A program made the position numbers and the translations under genes. Shown one piece after another: positions 1 through 5,988 of a stretch of 5,988 bases of DNA. The DNA comes from M3007 sp964630705. GTDB taxonomy: Bacteria; Bacteroidota; Bacteroidia; Chitinophagales; Saprospiraceae. The notes below the pieces were generated by a model. It searched no databases. It was not told the origin of the DNA and saw nothing but the letters and a program-made list of their open reading frames with translations. The DNA lies in assembly GCA_964630705.1 (NCBI GenBank), contig CAZVZH010000260.1, positions 1-5,988 on the forward strand, in the 5' to 3' direction. Position 1 is the first letter of the stretch, and each line of letters opens with the position of its first letter.

Positions 1-18
1 CCTTAGATGGATAGGAAC

Positions 19-57
19 GCGGACGACGCAGATTTAAGCGGATAGCCGCAGATTTGA
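19..57. repeat. Degenerate ~20-bp direct tandem repeat, two copies
   Basis: Two adjacent units read GCGGACGACGCAGATTTAA (19-37) and GCGGATAGCCGCAGATTTGA (38-57). They share GCGGA at the start and CGCAGATTT near the end, with a 1-base length difference. The unit resembles the GCGGATTT-type intergenic repeats seen in several Bacteroidota genomes. That resemblance is from memory and has not been searched. The copies are diverged, so this may be a decaying remnant of a longer array extending leftwards out of the window. Confidence 0.55.
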
Positions 58-178
58 TCGGTTTGGCGCGTAGAACAACTCTGGTCGGACACGATTTGAT
101 TTCGGGTTAAAGAGCCCAGGGCTCCCATGATTCGACCTTGACGCGAAAATTGACCCCAAAAGCCCAAATTATCGGCAC

Positions 179-203
179 ATGATGCCATCAAATGATGCCA
201 TCA
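179..203. repeat. Two tandem identical 11-bp palindromes
   Basis: The 12-mer ATGATGCCATCA occurs at 179-190 and again at 192-203. Within each copy, TGATG-C-CATCA (180-190 and 193-203) is a perfect inverted repeat around a central C. The two dyads are centred 13 bp apart, which is somewhat more than one helical turn. They lie about 100 bp upstream of the serine hydrolase start. This arrangement would suit a tandem operator for a dimeric regulator, but it could also be a chance short duplication. No promoter was recognised next to it. Confidence 0.5.
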
Positions 204-303
204 GCCCCCGAGCCGTCCCAAACCCCGAACGTTAAAAACACCCTCCTCCCCGCGCCAAAAGCCCCAATCCCGCCAACAAACCCTACCTTTAACGCCCGAA
301 GCC

Positions 304-1515
304 ATGCATCCTACCACCCGCACCCTTTTCCGTTCCCTGGCCCTGGCCATCCTTTTTTTCAGCGCACTGCCGCAAGCCTGCACCCCCGTCAGCTCCCGCG
401 ACGCCCGCCAGGAGCCGCCATCAGCCGCAGTGCGCAACCCGCACCTGCGCGCCCTGATTGAAGAATTCGACCGCTACTTCGCCGACACCATGGCCGGCAT
501 GGGCCTGCCCGGCGCCGCAGTGGTGATCGTCAAAGACAGCGTGGTGGTGTTCCAGCGGGGCTACGGCCTGAAAGCGGCCAATCAACGGCTCGATTCCGTG
601 GGTGTCAACACGGTATTCCGCATCGGCTCATTGTCCAAAGGCTTCGCCGGCGTGCTCACCGGCATCCTGGTGGCGGAAGGCGATTTGCGCTGGGACGACC
701 GCATCGTGCGCTACGTGCCTGAGTTTGAACTTTCCTCCGCCGATCAAACCCGGCAGATTACGCTCCGTCACCTGCTTTCGCACACCACCGGACTCCCCTA
801 CCACGCGTACACCAATATGATCGAAGCGGGCTATGGCCTGCGCGACATTGCCAAAAATTTTTCCAAACTGCGGCTGCACGGCAAGCCCGGCCAAATTTTC
901 AGCTACCAAAACGCCGCCTTCAGCCTGGTCGGTGAAGCCATGCAGGCCAGCACCGGAAAGTCGTACCCCAGCCTGCTGCGCCGCAAGATTTTCGAACCCG
1001 CCGGCATGCGCAACGCTTCGGCCGACTGGGAAAGCATCCAACGTTGTACCGATCGCGCCCTGCCCCACCGCGGCGCCGCTCCTGAAAGCATCACCCAACG
1101 CTACTACAACGCCGCGCCCGCCGGCGGCGTCAACGCCAGCATCGCCGATATGGGCGAATGGCTGCTGCTGCTGCTGGGTTACAAGCCCCAGATCGTGTCG
1201 ACAGCTACGCTCGACGAGGTGTTCCGCCCTGTAATCCGAACCGGCCGCGAACGCCAACGCTTCCACTCGGCCGCCGGCCCCGCCGACGCCTATTACGCTA
1301 TGGGTTGGCGACTGCTCAGCGCCGGCGCCGACACGATTGTGTACCACGGCGGCGCTGTCAATGATTTCCGCAGCGAGATCGCGTTCCACCGCCGCGACGG
1401 CATCGGCATCTGCGTGCTGTTCAACACCCCTACCAGCCTGGCCGACAACTGTATCGGCGACTTCTGGGATCGGTACTACGCCCACCGCGACTCTATTTTG
1501 CAGTGGAACCGGTGA
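304..1515 (+). CDS. Serine hydrolase, class C beta-lactamase / PBP-like family
   Basis: A 403-residue protein of the 'beta-lactamase-related serine hydrolase' family (Pfam Beta-lactamase, PF00144), which includes AmpC-type lactamases, D-Ala-D-Ala carboxypeptidases/DD-peptidases and esterases. All three active-site motifs are visible: SLSK at 109-112 (nucleophile S109, K112), YQN at 201-203, and HGG at 348-350 in the position of KTG/HxG. Other family landmarks are the LLSHTTGLP segment at 157-164 and the PAGGVNAS segment at 272-279. Length is normal for a single-domain member. The N-terminus has a hydrophobic segment at about 9-22 followed by ALPQAC, with Cys26 as a possible lipidation site. 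The lipobox is poor (Pro at -3), so it may instead be an ordinary signal peptide. The start is the first in-frame ATG giving an intact signal sequence; no Shine-Dalgarno is visible. The substrate cannot be told from sequence, and HGG rather than KTG makes a true beta-lactamase less likely than a peptidase or esterase. Five consecutive CTG codons (1162-1176) encode Leu287-291. Confidence 0.92.
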   Translation: MHPTTRTLFRSLALAILFFSALPQACTPVSSRDARQEPPSAAVRNPHLRALIEEFDRYFADTMAGMGLPGAAVVIVKDSVVVFQRGYGLKAANQRLDSVGVNTVFRIGSLSKGFAGVLTGILVAEGDLRWDDRIVRYVPEFELSSADQTRQITLRHLLSHTTGLPYHAYTNMIEAGYGLRDIAKNFSKLRLHGKPGQIFSYQNAAFSLVGEAMQASTGKSYPSLLRRKIFEPAGMRNASADWESIQRCTDRALPHRGAAPESITQRYYNAAPAGGVNASIADMGEWLLLLLGYKPQIVSTATLDEVFRPVIRTGRERQRFHSAAGPADAYYAMGWRLLSAGADTIVYHGGAVNDFRSEIAFHRRDGIGICVLFNTPTSLADNCIGDFWDRYYAHRDSILQWNR

Positions 1516-1681
1516 AGAGGACCTTGATTGCACCCTTATCAGCCTAGTACCGCCTCTGTCCGCTTTTGTCCAAACTTTTACCGCCGTCAGGCGCGCGCTA
1601 CTGCAAACTGCACTTAACTTGCGGGACCTTTTTCTGGCAAAACCACACTCCTTACTTCTACCCGTACCATCTGCCCTTTTC

Positions 1682-2347
1682 ATGCAGCGCATTTTACCGC
1701 TCCTGCTTTTCTGCTGTCTCGCGTTTCCGGCCCTCAGCCAAACGTTTTCTCCCGATCCGGGCGCTGTGCTGCAAAGGGAAACCGCCCTGGAACAAGCTAC
1801 AGAATGTTATATTTTTTTCAATAACCCCTCCGGCGACAGCCTGCAACTGCGCTGGAAAAAAATCGAAACCAGTGTGCCCGCCGGCTGGGCGATCGACCTC
1901 TGCGACTACGGCCTGTGCTATACCGGTATCCCGGCCAGCGGACTGATGAACACCGCTGCCGACACCGCCCGCCCCTACCTCAAACTGATCGTGCAGCCCG
2001 GCACAACACCCGGCGCCGCCTGGCTCTGGTTCCGCGTTTGGCAAAACGGCAACCCCGCCAACACCCAGGATGTTTTTTTCGACTTGCATACCCCCGGCAC
2101 CTCGGCCGTGCAAGAAGCCCCCCTGCCCGAAATTTCCATTTTCCCTAACCCGGCCCCCGGGGCGGTCTGGTTGCGGCATAACGGCGCCCGCGCGCTACCG
2201 GCGGCGCTGCGCGACGTTTCCGGGAAAATTCTTTGGCAAGGCGCGCTACCTGCAGGCGAAAACTTGCGCCTCGAACTCGCCGCCTGGCCCGCCGGCGCCT
2301 ATTTTTTGCAAACGGCCCACACCACGCATACCATTTTGCACCGATAA
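1682..2347 (+). CDS. Small secreted protein with T9SS type A sorting domain
   Basis: A 221-residue exported protein. Residues 1-19 form a signal peptide (hydrophobic core LPLLLFCCLAF, likely cut at ALS|Q). Residues ~25-137 look like one beta-sandwich (Ig/FN3-like) unit, with alternating hydrophobic strands and the motif W69-x-I-D-L-C74-D-x-x-x-C79-Y. This body resembles small secreted Bacteroidota proteins that share a Trp and a close Cys pair, which may form a disulfide; the resemblance is from memory. Residues ~149-221 are a T9SS type A sorting domain (TIGR04183-like), with ISIFPNP at 151-157, DVSGKILWQG at 178-187 and WPAGAYFLQ at 202-210. It should therefore cross the outer membrane by T9SS and be released or anchored after removal of this domain. 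An upstream in-frame extension exists, but it overlaps the serine hydrolase gene and lacks a signal peptide, so ATG 1682 is the start. The 166-bp gap from the gene before shows no clear terminator or promoter. The protease gene begins 41 bp downstream, suggesting an operon. The molecular function is unknown. Confidence 0.85.
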   Translation: MQRILPLLLFCCLAFPALSQTFSPDPGAVLQRETALEQATECYIFFNNPSGDSLQLRWKKIETSVPAGWAIDLCDYGLCYTGIPASGLMNTAADTARPYLKLIVQPGTTPGAAWLWFRVWQNGNPANTQDVFFDLHTPGTSAVQEAPLPEISIFPNPAPGAVWLRHNGARALPAALRDVSGKILWQGALPAGENLRLELAAWPAGAYFLQTAHTTHTILHR

Positions 2348-2388
2348 CAAAACTGCTTTTCCCGCACCTACACCGCTCTGTCTGCAAC

Positions 2389-5300
2389 ATGAAAAATCTG
2401 ATTACCTTCCTGCTCTATTGCCTCTCCGTCACTGCGCTGATCGCCCAGGCGAACAGTGAAAGTCAGCTGACTGTGCTCCAGGCCGGCCTCACCGAAACCA
2501 CCCTGCGGCTCGACCTCAGCGGTTACGACTACACCGACGTGCAAACGCCCCAGGGCGCCGCTCAGGTTATTCATTTTCAAAACGGAACGCCGCTGCTGGA
2601 AAAAGGCGCGCCCGACCTGCCCAAGTTCAGCACCGCCCTGCTCATCCCAAACAAGGGCAACATGGCCGTGGAAATTGTCGGCGGGGAGTACGACGAATAC
2701 CCCAATGTGGCCGTGGCCCCCTCAAAAGGCAATTTGCTGCGCACGGTCGATCCGGCAACGGTGCCTTACGAATATGGCTCGGAATACAGCCGCGACGCTT
2801 ATTTTCCCGGCCGTTTGGCCGACCTGAACGACCCCTACATTTTCCGGCAGGTGCGCGGGCAAGCGCTGTGGATCTATCCGGTGCAGTACAACCCCGTAAC
2901 ACGCCATCTGCGGGTATACCGCACGCTTACCTTGCGCGTGTATGCCACCGGGGGAGCGGGCAAAAACGAACTATCCGGCGGACCGCTGCTGCCCGAAAGC
3001 CGCGCGTTCAGCCAGTTGTACCGCCGCTTGTTCGCCAACTACACGTTCGACGCGGCGGCGCGCGGCGGCGGCTTGCAAGACCCCGATAAAATGCTGGTGA
3101 TCACCGCCGACGCCCTGCTCGACGAACTCCAACCGCTCGTCACCTGGAAACGCCAAATGGGTATCCACACCACCGTGGTGCCCATGTCGGAAATCGGCTC
3201 CACCAAATCCTCCGACGTGTACAATTTTGTTAAAAGCTACTACGCCCAGCACGGTATAACCTACCTGCTTTTGGTGGGCGACGAATACGCCATCGAACCG
3301 GAAATGCGGCCCAGCGGCGCCCTGTATTCCTGCGACAACTGCTTCGGCTATATGTCGGGCGACGACCATTTCCCGGAAGTACTGGTCGGTCGCCTGCACG
3401 CCAGCACGCCCGAGCAACTGCGCATCATGGTCAACCGCAACCTCGAATACGAAATCAACCCCCTGATCGACAGCGCCCAAAACTGGCTGGCCACGGGTAT
3501 GGCCTCTGCTTCCAATGAAGGCGATGGTATCGGCGACGACGGCCAGGCCGACTGGCAGCACGCCAACGAGTGGAAAATCAACCACCTGGCCGACGGTTTT
3601 GAAAAATACTGGGAATTCTACGACGGCAACCACAGTGCCGACTCCCCCACCCCCGGCGACGCCACGGCCGACCAACCCGGCAACCCAACCAACACCCCGC
3701 TGGTCAACCTGATGAACAGCCGCGGCGTTTCGCTGTACAACTACACCGGCCACGGATGGGAGCAGGGCCTGGTGAGCGGCAATTTCAACACCGATGCCGT
3801 TGGCCAACTCCGCAACAAAAGCCGCTATCCCATCCTCATCGCCGTCGCTTGCTGCGCCGGTAATTTCACCAACGGCGAATGCCTGGGCGAAGCCTGGCAG
3901 CGCGCCGGCGACCCCGCCACCGGTGAACCCTGGGGCGGCATCGCGGGCTTTTTCTCCAGCGATTACCAAAGCTGGAGTCCGCCCATGGAAGGCCAGGACG
4001 GCATGAACCAGTACCTCACCGACGCCGACGGCCTCCAACTCACCCCCAGTATCGGCGGTATGCTCGCCTACGGCAACGCCCGCATGATCGCCGCTTACAA
4101 CCAGGGCGGCGAACTCATGGCCGACTTCTGGAACCCCTTCGCCGAGCCGTCGACCATGCCGCGCACCGCCACCCCCAAGGCGCTCGCAGCCATACATGTC
4201 GATTCGACAGCTTTTGAAACGACCAGCATTCTGGTCAGCTGCCCCGTCGAAGGCGCACTGGTCAGCTTGTTTTGGGAAAATCAAACCTGGGCAGTGGCGA
4301 CTGTGGAGAACGGCGTCGCCGAGCTGTTCATCGCTCCTTTGAACAACATCGGCAATCTCGTCGTCACGGTCACACAGTTCAATTACCTGCCCTACCAAGG
4401 CACCATTGCCGTCAAACCCGCCGCCCAACCTTTCGTGGTCGGCCAGAATATTCAACTCGACGACAGCGCGGGCAACAACAACCAGCGGGCTGATTACGGC
4501 GAGGCTGTTTCGCTAAACGTTTTTCTGAAAAATATCGGCCTCGGTACGGCTACCGGCGTGGAAGCGCGCATCAGCACAAATAGTCCGTACCTCACTGTGA
4601 CAAACAATCTGGCTACCGTCGGCGACATCAACAGCAATACTGGCCTGCCGGTCAACTTTGGGTTCACTGTCGGCGCAGCCATCCCCAATGGCGCCAAAGC
4701 GGAAATCCTGCTCACGCTGAAATACAGCGACACGATCGAGTACAGCGTGCCCGTGCCGCTCAACCTCTACGCCCCGGTGCTGGAAATCGGCGCCTGGACG
4801 ATCGACGACAGCCAGCAAGGCAACGGCAACAAACGCCTCGACAGCGGCGAGATCGTCCGCATCCACATCATCAACCGCAATACCGGCGGCAGCGACTGCC
4901 CGAAATCGCTGGGCACGCTCACCAGCCTGTCGCCCTACCTCACCGTCAACGGCACCGCGCTGATCGGTCCGCTCAACGCGGCCACCGGCGAGGAGAGCAT
5001 CTTTTTCCTCGTCACCGTTTCGCCTTCGGCGCCGCCCAGCGTTTCCGCCAATTTGAACTACCTGCTGCGCACGCCCGACGGCAGCTATCAAGCCGAGAAA
5101 AACATCGGCCCGCTCACCGTCAACGCGATCATCGAAACTTTTGAAAGCAATAACTTCAACACCTTCAACTGGCAGCAACTCGGCCAAAAACCCTGGCTGA
5201 TCACTACCGCCGCCCCCTATGCCGGGCAGTATTGCGCTCGCTCGGGCACCATCACCCACAACCAGGAATCGACCATGGAACTGCAAATGCTCGTGCTCGA

Positions 5301-5832
5301 ACCCGGTACGGTAGCCTTCGCGCGGCGGGTGAGCAGTGAAGCCGACTTCGACTTCCTGCGCTTTTACATCGACGGCGTCGAAATGGGCGCCTGGAGCGGC
5401 AACGTACCCTGGGGCGAGGTGTCGTACCCGGTTGAAACCGGCTTGCATACGCTGACCTGGACGTATCAAAAAGACGACCTCGTGAGCTCGGGCACCGACC
5501 GGGCCTGGGTGGATGAAATCACCTTGCCGCCGCACCAAATCGTAGTTGGAACCCACACGCCGGGCGCCGAAACGCTGCGCATGGCGATCAGCCCGAATCC
5601 GAACTCGGGAACCTTCGACCTGCAACTTCAGCTGCCGGAAGCGCAAGCCTTGCGCATCGACCTGTACGACGGCCTGGGGCGGCTGGTGCGTCCGCTGCAA
5701 GCGCCCGTTGATTTACCGGCCGGATTGTTCCGCACCCGGGTTGATCTGGGCGCCGTGCGGCCGGGCGTTTACCTGGTGCAGGCCAGCGGCGCGGGGGTTC
5801 ATGCGGTGAAAAAAGTGGTGATTACGCGGTAG
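2389..5832 (+). CDS. Gingipain-like cysteine protease (peptidase C25), T9SS-secreted
   Basis: A 1147-residue secreted endopeptidase. Signal peptide 1-21 (likely cut AQA|N). Prodomain ~22-225 (Propeptide_C25-like). Catalytic domain ~226-595: catalytic His455 in YTGHG, catalytic Cys488 in VACCAGNF, likely third residue Glu377, plus LLLVGDE at 293-299 and QSW-x-PPM-x-GQD at 527-537. Residues 597-678 match the gingipain Ig-like domain (Peptidase_C25_C). Two related CARDB-like beta-sandwiches follow (~683-795, ~798-912), each opening with a DDS..GN.N.R.D.GE loop. Residues ~914-1048 resemble a cleaved-adhesin/MAM jelly roll (ETFESNNFNTFNW near the start, AWVDEI at the end). Residues ~1063-1147 are a T9SS type A sorting domain (MAISPNPNSGTF, DGLGRLV, RPGVYLVQ, KKVVITR). 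Gingipains are made as zymogens, exported by Sec then T9SS, and activated by proteolysis, so this one should act on the cell surface or outside. An in-frame ATG at 2233 lies inside the preceding gene; ATG 2389 gives the signal peptide and is chosen. The likely role is nutrient proteolysis or surface processing; the substrate is unknown. Confidence 0.93.
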   Translation: MKNLITFLLYCLSVTALIAQANSESQLTVLQAGLTETTLRLDLSGYDYTDVQTPQGAAQVIHFQNGTPLLEKGAPDLPKFSTALLIPNKGNMAVEIVGGEYDEYPNVAVAPSKGNLLRTVDPATVPYEYGSEYSRDAYFPGRLADLNDPYIFRQVRGQALWIYPVQYNPVTRHLRVYRTLTLRVYATGGAGKNELSGGPLLPESRAFSQLYRRLFANYTFDAAARGGGLQDPDKMLVITADALLDELQPLVTWKRQMGIHTTVVPMSEIGSTKSSDVYNFVKSYYAQHGITYLLLVGDEYAIEPEMRPSGALYSCDNCFGYMSGDDHFPEVLVGRLHASTPEQLRIMVNRNLEYEINPLIDSAQNWLATGMASASNEGDGIGDDGQADWQHANEWKINHLADGFEKYWEFYDGNHSADSPTPGDATADQPGNPTNTPLVNLMNSRGVSLYNYTGHGWEQGLVSGNFNTDAVGQLRNKSRYPILIAVACCAGNFTNGECLGEAWQRAGDPATGEPWGGIAGFFSSDYQSWSPPMEGQDGMNQYLTDADGLQLTPSIGGMLAYGNARMIAAYNQGGELMADFWNPFAEPSTMPRTATPKALAAIHVDSTAFETTSILVSCPVEGALVSLFWENQTWAVATVENGVAELFIAPLNNIGNLVVTVTQFNYLPYQGTIAVKPAAQPFVVGQNIQLDDSAGNNNQRADYGEAVSLNVFLKNIGLGTATGVEARISTNSPYLTVTNNLATVGDINSNTGLPVNFGFTVGAAIPNGAKAEILLTLKYSDTIEYSVPVPLNLYAPVLEIGAWTIDDSQQGNGNKRLDSGEIVRIHIINRNTGGSDCPKSLGTLTSLSPYLTVNGTALIGPLNAATGEESIFFLVTVSPSAPPSVSANLNYLLRTPDGSYQAEKNIGPLTVNAIIETFESNNFNTFNWQQLGQKPWLITTAAPYAGQYCARSGTITHNQESTMELQMLVLEPGTVAFARRVSSEADFDFLRFYIDGVEMGAWSGNVPWGEVSYPVETGLHTLTWTYQKDDLVSSGTDRAWVDEITLPPHQIVVGTHTPGAETLRMAISPNPNSGTFDLQLQLPEAQALRIDLYDGLGRLVRPLQAPVDLPAGLFRTRVDLGAVRPGVYLVQASGAGVHAVKKVVITR

Positions 5833-5835
5833 AGC

Positions 5836-5863
5836 GATTTACGACTTACGATTTACGATTTAC
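5836..5863 (+). repeat. Heptanucleotide tandem repeat GATTTAC x4 (left arm)
   Basis: Four head-to-tail 7-mers: GATTTAC (5836-5842), GACTTAC (5843-5849, one T-to-C change), GATTTAC (5850-5856) and GATTTAC (5857-5863). A truncated GATT follows before unique sequence. It forms the outer end of the left arm of the large inverted repeat. Confidence 0.9.
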
Positions 5864-5960
5864 GATTGGGTTCACCTTTCTGGAAGCAGGTTTGGATGCA
5901 GCAATTGGGAATATGGCTAAAGCTGCATCCAAGCCTGCTTCCAGAAAGGTGAACCCAATC

Positions 5961-5988
5961 GTAAATCGTAAATCGTAAATCGTAAATC
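5961..5988 (-). repeat. Heptanucleotide tandem repeat GTAAATC x4 (right arm)
   Basis: Four perfect copies of GTAAATC, the reverse complement of the left-arm heptad, at 5961-5967, 5968-5974, 5975-5981 and 5982-5988. The array runs to the last base of the window, so the true copy number may be higher. Confidence 0.9.

Larger units (their letters stand above)
1..303. other. Non-coding upstream region with small repeats
   Basis: I see no convincing gene in this stretch. It is less GC-rich and less codon-like than the genes that follow. Short open frames exist on both strands (for example a 62-codon frame on the minus strand ending near base 3), but none has a recognisable domain, signal peptide or credible start context. 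The stretch holds a degenerate tandem repeat at 19-57 and paired palindromes at 180-203, listed separately. I looked for the Bacteroidota promoter pattern (TTTG, then TAnnTTTG about 20 bp later) and found no full match. TACCTTTA at 284-291 resembles a -7 element but has no partner TTTG at the right distance and would leave almost no leader, so I do not call it a promoter. Confidence 0.6.
5836..5988. repeat. Long inverted repeat (67-nt arms), possible terminator or MITE-like element
   Basis: Bases 5836-5902 pair with 5922-5988 around a 19-nt loop (5903-5921). Of 67 positions, 65 are Watson-Crick; the exceptions are C5845 opposite A5979 and T5891 opposite G5933, the latter still a wobble pair in RNA. 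It starts 3 nt after the protease stop codon, so a transcript would fold into a very stable hairpin that could end transcription or protect the 3' end. There is no typical U-tract, although the window ends at the last paired base. The inner 39 nt of each arm (from ATTGGGTTCACC to the loop) are unique sequence, while the outer 28 nt are heptad repeats. The size and symmetry also fit a non-autonomous mobile or dispersed repeat. No transposase is present. The right arm may continue beyond the window. Confidence 0.85.

Noticed and set aside
3..191. Minus-strand 62-codon open frame at the left edge
   Set aside because: It runs through the intergenic tandem repeat and has no recognisable feature or start signal. 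A small unknown gene cannot be fully excluded.
192..461. Plus-strand 89-codon open frame overlapping the serine hydrolase start
   Set aside because: It is Pro/Ala/His-rich and overlaps the signal-peptide region of the real gene in another frame. It has no domain, and its start lies within the palindromic repeat.
1516..1557. Possible terminator after the serine hydrolase (AGAGG at 1516-1520 with CCTCT at 1553-1557)
   Set aside because: A 5-bp stem with a 32-nt loop and no U-tract is too weak.
1565..1622. Possible Bacteroidota promoter before the small T9SS gene (TTTG at 1565-1568, TAACTTGC at 1615-1622)
   Set aside because: The spacing is about 46 bp instead of roughly 20, and the second element matches the consensus only partly.
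628..1692. Long minus-strand open frame (354 codons) opposite the serine hydrolase
   Set aside because: It lies antisense to a gene with clear active-site motifs. Its translation is low-complexity Ala/Gly/Val/Arg-rich with no domain, as expected from GC-rich codon shadowing.
2971..4455. Long minus-strand open frame (494 codons) opposite the protease
   Set aside because: It is antisense to the C25 catalytic domain and has shadow-type composition with no recognisable motif or signal peptide.
4513..5700. Minus-strand open frame (395 codons) opposite the protease C-terminal region
   Set aside because: The overlapped + strand encodes a coherent series of domains, while this translation is Arg/Val/Ala-rich with no family resemblance.
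5836..5988. Integron attC site
   Set aside because: The stem is almost perfectly paired, without the extrahelical bases and R/L box sequences of attC, and no integrase or cassette array is present.

Overview
The window looks like chromosomal DNA from a GC-rich member of the Bacteroidota, plausibly a Saprospiria/Lewinella-type lineage. Two of its three genes end in type IX secretion system (T9SS) type A sorting domains, which are essentially confined to this phylum and its relatives. No start has a clear Shine-Dalgarno sequence, as is common in the phylum. The exact taxon is inferred and cannot be fixed from this sequence.

Layout: bases 1-303 are non-coding and carry two small repeat structures: a degenerate ~20-bp tandem repeat at 19-57 and two identical 11-bp palindromes 13 bp apart at 180-203. 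Three genes follow, all on the + strand. The first (304-1515) is a periplasmic or lipid-anchored serine hydrolase of the class C beta-lactamase/penicillin-binding-protein fold. The second (1682-2347) is a small secreted protein with a beta-sandwich-like body and a T9SS sorting domain. The third (2389-5832) is a 1147-residue gingipain-type cysteine protease (peptidase family C25). It has a signal peptide, prodomain, catalytic domain, gingipain Ig-like domain, two related CARDB-like repeats, a cleaved-adhesin/MAM-like jelly roll and a T9SS sorting domain. Only 41 bp separate genes 2 and 3, so they are probably co-transcribed and both exported by T9SS. The serine hydrolase is 166 bp upstream of gene 2 and need not be functionally linked.

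The window closes with a large near-perfect inverted repeat (5836-5988, 67-nt arms, 19-nt loop) starting 3 nt after the protease stop codon. The outer part of each arm is four copies of a heptanucleotide (GATTTAC / GTAAATC). It could be a terminator, a dispersed MITE-like or REP-like element, or both, and it reaches the window edge.

The best-supported biological inference is that the protease is a probable Arg-specific gingipain homologue. By alignment from memory with mature RgpB, the catalytic residues, the S1 aspartate and the S1 tryptophan are all present. An Arg also sits almost exactly at the position of the gingipain prodomain cleavage site. No wholly new multi-gene system is evident.
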